In this document: one piece after another, positions 1 to 6,879 of the stretch
How positions within the stretch are numbered: the first letter of the stretch is position 1
How the letters are laid out: each line of letters opens with the position of its first letter
NCBI RefSeq assembly: GCF_038562415.1
Contig: NZ_JBCFBA010000016.1
Location: 1 to 64,000, forward strand
Length of the DNA stretch: 64,000 nucleotides
Direction of reading: 5' to 3'
Source: Solidesulfovibrio sp.
GTDB taxonomy: Bacteria > Desulfobacterota > Desulfovibrionia > Desulfovibrionales > Desulfovibrionaceae
Made by a program: the position numbers and the translations under genes
The notes under the pieces: generated by a model
Told to the model about the DNA's origin: nothing
Databases searched by the model: none
Seen by the model: the letters and a program-made list of their open reading frames with translations, nothing else

Positions 1-2
1 AC

Positions 3-104
3 AAACTCAAGCACTTTCGGAGAATTGCGACTCGCTACGACAAGCTTGCGGCCACCTATCTCGGTTTTGTGTTGGTTGCAGCCATTTGGCTTTGGCTGAA
101 GTGA
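3..104 (+). CDS. IS5-type transposase, C-terminal end (cut by window edge)
   Basis: An open frame runs in from the window edge and stops with TGA at 102-104. Its residues read KLKHFRRIATRYDKLAATYL followed by a hydrophobic end and a terminal Lys. The RYDKLA..YL pattern is the usual C-terminus of IS5-family DDE transposases. The bases just after the stop (about 105-121, TGTCGACACAGCC then CTAG) could be the terminal inverted repeat and a CTAG target, but the other end of the element is outside the window. Catalytic residues are not visible here. Confidence 0.6.
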   Translation, partial: KLKHFRRIATRYDKLAATYLGFVLVAAIWLWLK

Positions 105-136
105 ATGTCGACACAGCCTAGGTCGGGGAAATGTCG

Positions 137-595
137 TTATCGTCTTTCTCGTCGAAACCCGCACTGAGTGCAAAACGCCTTGTCCCCTGCTTTCCAGGAA
201 GGTTTCCCGCAGGCTGGGCAACGCGGTCCATGTACGGCTCCGCAGTCCGGACATTTCAGGACGTAGGCATCTTGCGGCATGGTCAACCGTTGTCGCTTAT
301 CCGGTTCATGTCCGCAGGGGGGATGAGGCCAGCTTTCCTTTTGTTGTGCCGCATCAAACCACGTCTGGAACCAATCGGCCTCTATCATCACGTACGGCTC
401 CTCCTCGCCGCACTGGTGGCAAACGGCCACACCCTGGCGGATGACATTCTCCGAGCCGCAGATACCACAGCACCCTCTGTTCCGCCTTTTGTCCTTGCAA
501 GCCGTTTCGTGTCGATCACGGCGACCCTTGCGATCATCTGGGGTATCTACTTCACTGGCTTCCCGCATGAGGTCGTGTTTTAGTTTGGAATCCAT
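137..595 (-). CDS. Zinc-ribbon protein of unknown function
   Basis: Taking the ATG at 595 gives a protein of 152 residues starting MDSKLKHDLMREASEVD; an upstream ATG at 643 would add 16 residues. It is rich in paired cysteines: CCGICGS and CHQCGEE in the middle, then CPDC, CPAC and CTQC at the C-terminus. These pairs would form two or three zinc ribbons. Between them lies a conserved-looking segment with Trp and Phe (ADWFQTWFDAAQQ). It sits inside the integrated element with the integrase and toxin genes, all on the minus strand. I do not recognise a named family. A DNA- or RNA-binding role is plausible from the ribbons only. Confidence 0.6.
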   Translation of the reverse strand: MDSKLKHDLMREASEVDTPDDRKGRRDRHETACKDKRRNRGCCGICGSENVIRQGVAVCHQCGEEEPYVMIEADWFQTWFDAAQQKESWPHPPCGHEPDKRQRLTMPQDAYVLKCPDCGAVHGPRCPACGKPSWKAGDKAFCTQCGFRRERR

Positions 596-676
596 ATACC
601 CTTCGTCAGGCGTCAGCACCACAGGGGAAGCGCAGCATCTCAAAGCTCCTTGGGGCCAATGCCCCCATGGGGGTGT

Positions 677-922
677 CTACCGCGCCAGGAAATCGAGGGT
701 CACTCCCGCTTGTTTCAGCCCAGCAAGGGCACGACACAGGGCCTCCGTTTCGGCGTCGTTCTCCTCGGGCGCGGAGCGAACAGCTTTCAGCACATCATGA
801 ATGGCCACGGCCAATGCACGGGGGTCGCTTTCTTCCATGGCGGCGCGGAGATATTGAACCGCCTGTTCCGGGTCGCTCAAAAGCTCTTTAAGCGTGTCAT
901 CGAAGTCACGGACGGGACTCAT
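677..922 (-). CDS. Antitoxin of a HigBA-like addiction module
   Basis: 81 residues starting MSPVRDFDDTLKELLSDPEQ. The segment with AVQYLRAAMEESDPRALAVA resembles the N-terminal part of the addiction-module antidote family that pairs with Gp49/HigB-like toxins (COG3636-type). The start codon overlaps the 3' end of the upstream toxin gene by 17 bases, so the two are translationally coupled, with the toxin first. The C-terminal half lacks the clear helix-turn-helix of longer family members, so DNA binding is uncertain. The family call is inference from order, size and the N-terminal pattern. Confidence 0.6.
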   Translation of the reverse strand: MSPVRDFDDTLKELLSDPEQAVQYLRAAMEESDPRALAVAIHDVLKAVRSAPEENDAETEALCRALAGLKQAGVTLDFLAR

Positions 923-1256
923 ATTTTTCCCTCCTGTACGCCTGCCAAAGGCTGCGAGCCCTTTTGATGTCCTTCCCCTGGCTCGATTTGTCGCCGCCAC
1001 AGAGCAGGACAACCACCGTCTGGCCATCCAACCCGAGGTAGACGCGATATCCCGGCCCGAAGTCAATACGCAGTTCATACAGGCCGCCATCAAGGGATTT
1101 GGCGTCTCCCAGGCTCCCAGCCCGGACCGTGGCAAGGCGGGTTAATACCTTGGCCACGGCCCTTTTGTCCTTAAGAACCGCAAGCCACTCCCGGAAAGGC
1201 CAGCTCCCGCCCGGGGCTTGGTATTCGATGGTACGCCGGGTTTTCGCTTCCTGCAT
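906..1256 (-). CDS. RelE/HigB-like toxin (phage-derived Gp49-type killer protein)
   Basis: 116 residues. The core YELRIDFGPGYRVYL, followed by a hydrophobic strand and CGGDKSSQGKDIKRA, is the hallmark of the addiction-module killer family (COG3657-type, RelE fold). Members of this family usually act as translation-dependent mRNA endonucleases. The gene begins two bases after the integrase stop codon and overlaps the antitoxin gene. Integrase, toxin and antitoxin are therefore probably co-transcribed from the integrase promoter. Toxin-first order is typical for this family. Confidence 0.75.
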   Translation of the reverse strand: MQEAKTRRTIEYQAPGGSWPFREWLAVLKDKRAVAKVLTRLATVRAGSLGDAKSLDGGLYELRIDFGPGYRVYLGLDGQTVVVLLCGGDKSSQGKDIKRARSLWQAYRREKYESRP

Positions 1257-1258
1257 AT

Positions 1259-2515
1259 CTACCTCGTGCCGTCGATAGCCAGAACTTTGCCATTTGCCCT
1301 GGCCTTGTCCATACCCGCCTCCAGGGTCTTGACCGCCCGGCGCAGCTTGTCCGGGGAAAGGTGGCTGTAACGCTCAGTCATTGCCAGCGTGCCATGGCCC
1401 ATGAGTTCCTTGACGGAATACAAATCCACGCCTTGCTCGACCAGCCAGGACGCGAATGTATGGCGTAAAGTGTGGAAAACGACCTTCTGGCGCGGATCGG
1501 TGACGCCATTGTTGAAGCCGAGCGCGGCGACCACGCGGTTGAACGTCTCGGAAATCTGGACGATGCGCCCGCCATTGGCGGACAGGAAGACCAGATCGTT
1601 GTGGCCTCGACGTTCCATGCCTGCCAGCATCGCCGCCACGGCCTCGGTCATGTAGGCAGCCCGGGTCTTGCCGCTTTTGGTGTCGCGCAGGATGAGGACA
1701 CCGCGCTCCATGTCCACGTCGCCCCAGGTCAGGGAAAAGATTTCGCCGGCTCGCAGGCCACAGTGCAGGGCAAGTAGGGCCATGTCATGGACGTTGGATT
1801 CCCGTTCGGCCAGGGCGGCAAGCAATCGGTCGGCTTCGTCGTGGGTCAGGAAGCGCAATCGGCGTGCATCGGCAGAGGGCTTCTTGACCATGGAAACCGG
1901 GTTGTCGCCGGCATAGAGGCCGTTGCGCTTAGCGAAGTTGAATACCTGCCGCAGGGCCGCCAGGACATGACGGACGGTTTGGGCGGAACGGCCGGCCTCG
2001 GCCATGGTCTTCTTGATGCGCTCCAAATGGATCGGTTTGATGTCACGCAAGGGTTTGCCGGCCAGGGTAGGGGAGAGCCAAAGCCTATAGGCGGCTTCCT
2101 CGGCGTAGGCGGTATGGGCGGCCTTGTTGGCTTGGGCAACGGGAAGATACTTTTCCCAGGCTTGGGCGAGGGTGATGTTTTCGCGTTCCTCGACGGCCCG
2201 GGCTTCGGCCTCGGCTTGGCGTTTAGCCTCTGCTTGTTGGCGTTTTTCTGCAAGTGTAACAGCCCCTTGACCTGTTCGCTGGGCTTCCTTCAATTCTGCC
2301 AACCGTGCGTTGGCTTTTAGTTCCGTCCACCCCTGGCTGGCCCAGCCAAGAGTCTCCTGGCGGTCCTTACCGCCGAGTTTGTATCGGATTACATAATATC
2401 GGTCGAAGTTGACGCCGTGCTTTCGCTCGGGATGTTCTCTCCACCTGACTCCTGGGTATCGTTTCGACTTGATGTAGGCCCGGGCGTCTTTCATGTTTCG
2501 CCTCATATCGGTCAA
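1259..2515 (-). CDS. Tyrosine recombinase (site-specific integrase)
   Basis: 418 residues with the usual three-part layout: an N-terminal arm-binding region (about 10-60), a charged coiled stretch (about 75-112), a SAM-like core-binding domain (about 114-205) and the catalytic domain (about 215-395). Catalytic residues are Arg255 (HCGLRAGEI), a Lys in TKSGKTR, His348 and Arg351 (HTLRHTF), His374 (MGHG) and Tyr383 (TERYSHL), so the enzyme looks intact. Its start lies 140 bases from the tRNA-Arg 3' fragment, which is the expected position for an integrase that uses a tRNA attachment site. Other in-frame ATGs at 2506 and 2494 are possible starts. Confidence 0.9.
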   Translation of the reverse strand: MTDMRRNMKDARAYIKSKRYPGVRWREHPERKHGVNFDRYYVIRYKLGGKDRQETLGWASQGWTELKANARLAELKEAQRTGQGAVTLAEKRQQAEAKRQAEAEARAVEERENITLAQAWEKYLPVAQANKAAHTAYAEEAAYRLWLSPTLAGKPLRDIKPIHLERIKKTMAEAGRSAQTVRHVLAALRQVFNFAKRNGLYAGDNPVSMVKKPSADARRLRFLTHDEADRLLAALAERESNVHDMALLALHCGLRAGEIFSLTWGDVDMERGVLILRDTKSGKTRAAYMTEAVAAMLAGMERRGHNDLVFLSANGGRIVQISETFNRVVAALGFNNGVTDPRQKVVFHTLRHTFASWLVEQGVDLYSVKELMGHGTLAMTERYSHLSPDKLRRAVKTLEAGMDKARANGKVLAIDGTR

Positions 2516-2656
2516 ATTTTGGGTCCGCTATGGGTCCGCTATTTTCCCTGAAATGGTATGCTGCCGTGTGAAGCTTAGTGAGAATGAAATAGGCATTAGT
2601 TGGTGTTTTGTCTATGTTTTTATGGATTCAAGTGAAGTCAAGTGAGGGTTTTTGAA

Positions 2657-2706
2657 ATCGCCTCCTAAGCGATAGGCTGTGCGTTCGAATCGCGCCGGGA
2701 GCACCA
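2657..2706 (+). other. 3' half of tRNA-Arg(CCT): attachment-site remnant
   Basis: The bases form an anticodon arm (ATCGC, loop CTCCTAA, GCGAT; anticodon CCT at 2664-2666), a T-arm (GTGCG, TTCGAAT, CGCGC), the 3' acceptor strand CGGGAGC, discriminator A and an encoded CCA. No matching 5' half (GCTCCCG plus D-arm) precedes it, so this is not a working tRNA gene. A tRNA 3' end beside an integrase is the classic scar of integration into a tRNA gene. The intact copy should lie left of this window, at the far end of the element. Confidence 0.8.
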
Positions 2707-2716
2707 TAAAAATCAA

Positions 2717-2747
2717 GGGGTTGGACTGAATGCGTCCAACCCCTTTT
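2717..2747 (+). terminator. Rho-independent terminator behind the tRNA-Arg fragment
   Basis: A perfect 10-bp stem (GGGGTTGGAC / GTCCAACCCC) with a 7-base loop is followed by TTTT. It sits 11 bases after the CCA end, as expected for the original terminator of the tRNA-Arg gene. This supports reading the right-hand side as host chromosome. Confidence 0.8.
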
Positions 2748-3137
2748 GCGTTGGTGGTGATTTTGTCCCCCATGTGTCCCCCCAGTTTGGGATTACGGAC
2801 GGCTCAGAGGTGGATTTTGCTTCCCTCTGCCACTCTCCCATGGATGCCGCAAGAACAGTCGCGTGATGGGCTCTGCCGGTTCTCACCCTCGGTAAGGCGT
2901 GCCCATTTGGGAACTGTAAATCCGAGTATGCTCCGGCGGTAGTCCGGCATGGCATCCTCTCGCCCGAAGCTGTTCGTTCCTTGAGGATCGGATACTGCAG
3001 AGCACACCCGCCTGCCGGCGTTCGGATTTTTGCCCTTGCACGGGGCGCGGTTTCCATTGGAGGTTCTTTTGAAGGTCACGAGGGTTGCGTCTCGAGATAT
3101 AGAGGCGTATATTTGCGGCATCGGTTAGGCAGTAGAG
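2748..3137. other. Intergenic region between the element end and cas3
   Basis: About 390 bases with no gene I can support. Several open frames cross it on the minus strand, but none has a recognisable product or a good ribosome site. The cas3 promoter must lie here; I could not pick a convincing -10/-35 pair. Confidence 0.4.
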
Positions 3138-5408
3138 GTGCCTGATATGCCCGAGGAATGTCCTTGGTATGCCCACAGTGTTCCCGACAGGCCGCAGGAC
3201 ACGTGGCAGACGCTGCCCGAACATCTTCATGGCGTGGCCAGACGGGCTGCGGCGTTTGCCGAGGCCTTCGGCGCAAGACAATGGGGGCATGCGGCCGGGT
3301 TGCTGCACGACGCCGGCAAATACACGGAAGCGTTTCAGCGTCGCCTGGCCGGAGGGGCCGAGCGGGTGGACCATTCCACGGCCGGGGCCAAGCTGGCGGT
3401 CGACACGATGCAGCCCAAAAACTGGGGCAGGGCACTGGCGTATTGCATTGCCGGGCACCATGCCGGGCTCCCTGACGGAAAGGAAAGCGGCGACCCTTCC
3501 TGCCTCACCTTGCGGCTGCGAAACGCCGTCCTCCCCGCGGCGATGCCGGATTGGCTGACACGGGCGGCTGCGCCGCAGGCGCTCCCGTTTACCCAGGTCG
3601 CGGGGCGGTCGGGCTTTCAAGCGGCCTTTTTCATCCGCATGCTGTATTCCTGCCTGGTCGATGCGGATTTTCTCGATACCGAGGTGTTTCTCGAAAAGGG
3701 CAAACAGGCCTTGCGGGAAGGCCATCCACCGCTTGAAGCACTTTGGGAACGGTTGCAGGAGCATCTGGGCAAGTTCAAAGCGAAGGAAAAGCCTTCGCCG
3801 GTCGATCCCTGGCGCAATGCCGTGCTCGGCTGGTGTCTGGAGGCGGCCGGACATGCGCCGGGACTGTTTTCCCTGACCGTGCCGACCGGCGGGGGCAAGA
3901 CGCTTTCCTCGCTGGCCTTCGCGCTGCAACACGCCGTGACCCATGATTTGAAGCGCGTCATCTACGTCATCCCCTACACGAGCATCATCGAGCAAAACGC
4001 CGATGTGTTCCGGGAGGCCGTGGGGGCTGACGCGGTTGTCGAGCATCACAGCAATTTCGATCCGCTGGCCAGGAAAGGGCAAAAGCGGGAAGACCCGGCC
4101 GGCGACGAGGTCCTCGCCGCGCGCCATGACCTGGCTTGCGAAAACTGGGATGCGCCCCTTGTCGTGACCACCAGCGTGCAGTTTTTCGAATCGCTTTTTG
4201 CGGCGCGTTCCTCCCGCTGTCGCAAACTCCATAACATCGCCAAAAGCGTGGTCATCCTGGACGAGGCGCAGATGTTGCCGCCACGGATTTTGCGGCCGTG
4301 CATGGAGGCCCTGCGCGCGCTTACCGAAAGCTACGGCACGACGGTGGTGCTGTGCACGGCCACACAGCCGGCCCTGACGCAAACCGACACGTTCCCGCAT
4401 GGGCTCGACCGGCCGGTGAAAATCGTTCGGGACAAGGATAAGGAGGAGCTTTTTCGGGCGCTTCGGCGCACGCGGGTGGAGCACCTGGGCAAGCTGACCG
4501 ACGAGGGGCTTGCGGCGCGGCTCGGGGGGCACAGGCAGGTGTTGTGCGTGGTCAACTGCCGGCGCCATGCCCGCCTGTTGCGGGGGCGGCTTGGGGCGGC
4601 GGAGGGCGTTTTTCATCTCAGCGCCGGCATGTGTCCGGTCCACCGGAGCCGTAGGTTGGCCGATATCCGCGCGGCGTTGCAAGCCGGCCGGCCCTGTCGC
4701 GTGGTCAGCACGACGCTGATCGAGTGCGGCGTCGACGTCAGTTTTCCCGTGGTCTACCGGGCCGAGGCGGGCATCGACTCGGTGGCCCAGGCCAGCGGCC
4801 GCTGCAACCGCGAAGGGGAGTTGCCGGAGAGGGGCGTGGTATACGTTTTCGAGCCCGTGGACGTGCCGACGCCCGGCGGGGACATGGCCCGGGCGGCGGA
4901 AATTGGGGCGGGCATCATGCGCCGGCGTCCGGACGTGCTGTCGCCGGAGGCGGTAACGGCCTATTTTCGGGAGCTGTACTGGACGGCCGGCGAGGACGGG
5001 CTGGATGCGCTGGAGTGGGATCGAAGGGGGCCGGACGTTTTGCGGGGGATTGTGAGCGCCTTGCAATCCGACGGCAATCGCTGGAATTTTCCGTTTCGCA
5101 AGGTGGCCGACGCGTTCCAGTTCATCACGAGTTGTTACCGGCCGGTCCTTGTTCCCTGGGACGAGGAGGGGGAGGCGATCGTGGCCGGGCTGCGGCATGC
5201 CGCGCATGCCGGGAAGCTGGCCCGCCGGGCCCAGCGCTACACGGTGCAGATTCCGCCCTGGGAGTTCGCCGCGCTTGAAGCCGACGGCGCGCTGGAGTGC
5301 GTCCGGGAGCGATTTTTCGTGCTGGCCCGCATGGACCGCTACGACGACGAAGAGGGGCTCTTCGTGGACGTTGGCGGGGCGTTTCGGGCGGAGGATTGGA
5401 TTGCTTAA
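3138..5408 (+). CDS. cas3: Cas3 helicase-nuclease, type I-C
   Basis: 756 residues from a GTG at 3138; an ATG at 3147 is an equally good start. Cas3 is recruited by target-bound Cascade and unwinds and degrades the target strand. The N-terminal HD nuclease domain shows HAAGLLHDAGKYT (about 51-63, His57-Asp58) and a later HHAGLPDG. The SF2 helicase follows, with Walker A TVPTGGGKTL (about 246-255), DEAQ (about 375), a CTATQP motif, and motif VI QASGRCNREGE (about residue 551). All core motifs are intact. The gene lies 0.8 kb upstream of the other cas genes, behind its own terminator, so it is probably a separate transcript. Confidence 0.95.
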   Translation: MPDMPEECPWYAHSVPDRPQDTWQTLPEHLHGVARRAAAFAEAFGARQWGHAAGLLHDAGKYTEAFQRRLAGGAERVDHSTAGAKLAVDTMQPKNWGRALAYCIAGHHAGLPDGKESGDPSCLTLRLRNAVLPAAMPDWLTRAAAPQALPFTQVAGRSGFQAAFFIRMLYSCLVDADFLDTEVFLEKGKQALREGHPPLEALWERLQEHLGKFKAKEKPSPVDPWRNAVLGWCLEAAGHAPGLFSLTVPTGGGKTLSSLAFALQHAVTHDLKRVIYVIPYTSIIEQNADVFREAVGADAVVEHHSNFDPLARKGQKREDPAGDEVLAARHDLACENWDAPLVVTTSVQFFESLFAARSSRCRKLHNIAKSVVILDEAQMLPPRILRPCMEALRALTESYGTTVVLCTATQPALTQTDTFPHGLDRPVKIVRDKDKEELFRALRRTRVEHLGKLTDEGLAARLGGHRQVLCVVNCRRHARLLRGRLGAAEGVFHLSAGMCPVHRSRRLADIRAALQAGRPCRVVSTTLIECGVDVSFPVVYRAEAGIDSVAQASGRCNREGELPERGVVYVFEPVDVPTPGGDMARAAEIGAGIMRRRPDVLSPEAVTAYFRELYWTAGEDGLDALEWDRRGPDVLRGIVSALQSDGNRWNFPFRKVADAFQFITSCYRPVLVPWDEEGEAIVAGLRHAAHAGKLARRAQRYTVQIPPWEFAALEADGALECVRERFFVLARMDRYDDEEGLFVDVGGAFRAEDWIA

Positions 5409-5455
5409 TGAGCAAAGTGCTTCACTTGACGTTAGAAGACGGCATTAGTAAAAGA

Positions 5456-5544
5456 TGGTGCCGGCGGCGGGATTTGAACCCGCAAGGCCTCCACAGCCGC
5501 CAATCTCCAAAATTGGTGCGTCTACCATATTCCGCCACACCGGC
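5456..5544 (-). tRNA. Leucine-type (class II) tRNA with UGG anticodon
   Basis: The minus strand folds into a full cloverleaf: acceptor GCCGGTG / CGCCGGC (7 bp), TG linker, D-arm GCG...CGC with GG, anticodon stem CCAAT / ATTGG, loop TTTGGAG, a long variable arm with GGC/GCC, T-arm GCGGG / CCCGC with TTCAAAT, discriminator A and encoded CCA. Acceptor, TGGCGGAAT...GGTAGACGC D-arm, long variable arm and A73 are all tRNA-Leu features. Positions 34-36 of the 7-base loop read TGG (5507-5509), which pairs with proline codons. The gene is antisense to the cas3 transcript end. A normal Leu call by a scanner would need a different loop register, which the stem does not allow. Confidence 0.85.
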
Positions 5545-5559
5545 ACTCTCTTCGCAGGG

Positions 5560-5610
5560 CAAGGGGAAGCGTACTCCAAGCAAGGGTTCGCGCTTCCCCT
5601 TGTTCATTTT
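5560..5610 (+). terminator. Intrinsic terminator after cas3
   Basis: A perfect 12-bp stem (CAAGGGGAAGCG at 5560-5571, CGCTTCCCCTTG at 5591-5602) with a 19-base loop is followed by TTCATTTTTG. The T-run is on the plus strand, so it would stop the cas3 transcript after it has crossed the antisense of the tRNA. It separates cas3 from cas5c and the rest. Confidence 0.7.
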
Positions 5611-5777
5611 TGTCGTCACGCCGGCCCGTGGCTTTTAGCCCCGGCGCTCGTCGGTTTGGCGGCGGCATACATCGCTCCTTCTGTTGTTGTATCTGGTTAG
5701 CGATCTCGGTAAACCTCTATGCGGGGAGTATCTGGTTGAAGGGCTATTTGTCAATGCTAACAAACGCTTTAGCTTGA

Positions 5778-5806
5778 TTGAATATTGATTTGCGCTAAAT
5801 TAAAAT
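5778..5806 (+). promoter_or_regulatory. Candidate promoter of the cas5c-cas2 operon
   Basis: TTGAAT (5778-5783) and TAAAAT (5801-5806) are 17 bases apart, in a strongly AT-rich stretch (about 5740-5990) that stands out in this GC-rich window. Transcription from it would give a leader of about 420 bases containing the degenerate repeats at 6031-6116. Its -35 box overlaps the seed match of the crRNA-like element at 6086-6150. A TTGACA at 5928 has no good -10 partner. Confidence 0.45.
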
Positions 5807-6030
5807 ATATAAATAAAATCAATATGATATTGCATTGTGCGGAGCTTGTTTAATTTTTCTAGTCAAGATATGCTGTCGCTTGCCCTCGGGGTAAGCACGC
5901 TAAGATGTTTGAATTTTCTATTACAAATTGACAACTGGTGTTGCGTTAATTCAACGATCCCTAAACGGGGGTGAAAAAGCAATTTGTGGGGAGCTAAATA
6001 AGCTCAGCCCATAGTGATGGCTTGCGTGCG

Positions 6031-6078
6031 GAGGCGAGGATTGAAATTTTAACTGAGGCGAGGATTGAAACTTTAACT
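6031..6078 (+). repeat. Two tandem 24-base degenerate CRISPR-like repeats
   Basis: Two adjacent copies (6031-6054 and 6055-6078) differ at one base. Each contains GGCGAGGATTGAAA, close to the 3' part of the array repeat (GGCGTGGATTGAAAC). The second keeps the full ATTGAAAC handle. They lack the hairpin half of the repeat. They stand just upstream of the third, hairpin-bearing copy. Confidence 0.6.
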
Positions 6079-6085
6079 ATTGAAT

Positions 6086-6150
6086 GTCGCTCCAATTTTG
6101 GGGCGTGGATTGAAACAATCATGCGTGCAGCGTATTGTATGACATGGCCC
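6086..6150 (+). ncRNA. crRNA-like element (degenerate repeat plus 34-base spacer-like tail)
   Basis: Bases 6086-6116 are a 31-base variant of the array repeat. The stem CGCTCC...GGGGCG is kept with different paired bases than the array stem (CGCCCCC...GGGGGCG), and the 3' GGCGTGGATTGAAAC is identical. The following bases start AATCATGC. On the minus strand at 5772-5782 the sequence TTC-AATCAAGC occurs, that is, an I-C PAM (TTC) followed by a match at seed positions 1-5, 7 and 8; position 6 is normally not paired in type I complexes. The site covers the -35 box of the candidate cas5c promoter. This is the arrangement of crRNA-like cas-regulating or CreA-type RNAs. Transcription and processing are inferred, not seen. 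Confidence 0.5.
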
Positions 6151-6183
6151 TGGCTTGTCTTGGTCAGGGCCAGAAGGAGGAAT

Positions 6184-6218
6184 TTGTTTAAATAATTTAT
6201 ATTTGTTGTTGTAAACAA
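6184..6218 (+). promoter_or_regulatory. Inverted repeat between two Shine-Dalgarno sites, with a 3-codon mini-ORF
   Basis: TTGTTTA (6184-6190) and TAAACAA (6212-6218) form a 7-bp inverted repeat. One strong ribosome site (AAGGAGG, 6174-6180) lies before it and a second (AAGGAGG, ending at 6223) after it. The first site is followed at proper distance by TTG TTT AAA TAA, a possible three-codon reading frame ending before cas5c. The second serves the cas5c ATG at 6229. It may be a translation-control element for cas5c or a decoy site; function is inference. Confidence 0.4.
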
Positions 6219-6228
6219 GGAGGTTGCC

Positions 6229-6879
6229 ATGTCCTTTGGCGTCCGTCTCAAGGTCTGGGGCGATTTCGCCTGTTTCACACGGCCGGAGATGAAATCCGAA
6301 CGCGTGTCCTACGACGTGATGACGCCGTCGGCCGCACGCGGCATACTGGAAGCCATCTACTGGAAACCGGCCATGACCTGGATCATCGACCGCATACACG
6401 TCCTTTCCCCCATCCGCTTCACCACCATACGCCGCAACGAACTCGGCGGAAAAATGCCCTACGGCACGGTCAAATCGGCCATGAAGGGCGGCATCCCCCC
6501 AAGCGTCTTCATCGAGGACGACAGACAGCAGCGCGCCGCCTTGGTGCTGCGCGACGTCGCCTACGTCATAGACGCCCACTTCGACGTCAAAGGCGGGGAA
6601 AACAACACCGCCAAGCACAAGGAGATGTTCGAGCGCCGGGCGCGCAAGGGCCAGTGCTTCCACCAGCCCTATCTCGGCTGCCGCGAATTCCCGGCCGCCT
6701 TCGAGCCGGTGGAAGGCGAGCCGCCGCAAACCGGCCTGCCGACCGCCGACCAGGACAAAGAGCTGGGATTCATGCTCCACGACATCGATTTTGCCCACGA
6801 CATGACGCCCCGGTTCTTCCGGGCGCGCCTGAGCGGCGGCATACTCGCCGTGCCGCCTTTTGCGGAGGCCACGGCATGA
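6229..6879 (+). CDS. cas5c: Cas5c (Cas5d), pre-crRNA endoribonuclease of type I-C Cascade
   Basis: 216 residues, MSFGVRLKVWGDFACFTRPE. In type I-C, Cas5c replaces Cas6: it cuts the repeat below its hairpin and stays bound to the 5' handle. The N-terminal RAMP strand (VRLKVWGDFACFTRPEMK), the ERVSYDVMTPSAARGILEAIYWKP segment and the central HFDV strand are typical, and length is normal. The AAGGAGG ribosome site is 5 bases before the ATG. The stop overlaps the cas8c start (ATGA), so the two are coupled. Confidence 0.93.
   Translation: MSFGVRLKVWGDFACFTRPEMKSERVSYDVMTPSAARGILEAIYWKPAMTWIIDRIHVLSPIRFTTIRRNELGGKMPYGTVKSAMKGGIPPSVFIEDDRQQRAALVLRDVAYVIDAHFDVKGGENNTAKHKEMFERRARKGQCFHQPYLGCREFPAAFEPVEGEPPQTGLPTADQDKELGFMLHDIDFAHDMTPRFFRARLSGGILAVPPFAEATA

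Noticed and set aside
2713-3057. Minus-strand frame ending WGDTWGTKSPPTQKG beside the tRNA fragment, resembling an integrase C-terminal tail
   Set aside because: Only about ten residues look suggestive and no catalytic motif follows upstream. Could be a relic of an older integrase, but not supportable.
2883-5207. Long minus-strand frame of 774 codons across cas3
   Set aside because: Antisense shadow of a GC-rich gene: His/Arg/Pro/Gln-rich, no motif; cas3 explains the DNA fully.
5422-5619. Small minus-strand protein over the tRNA
   Set aside because: It is the tRNA and terminator read as protein, a common false gene.
5928-5950. TTGACA at 5928 as the cas5c promoter
   Set aside because: No acceptable -10 hexamer at 16-18 bases; the pair at 5778-5806 fits better.
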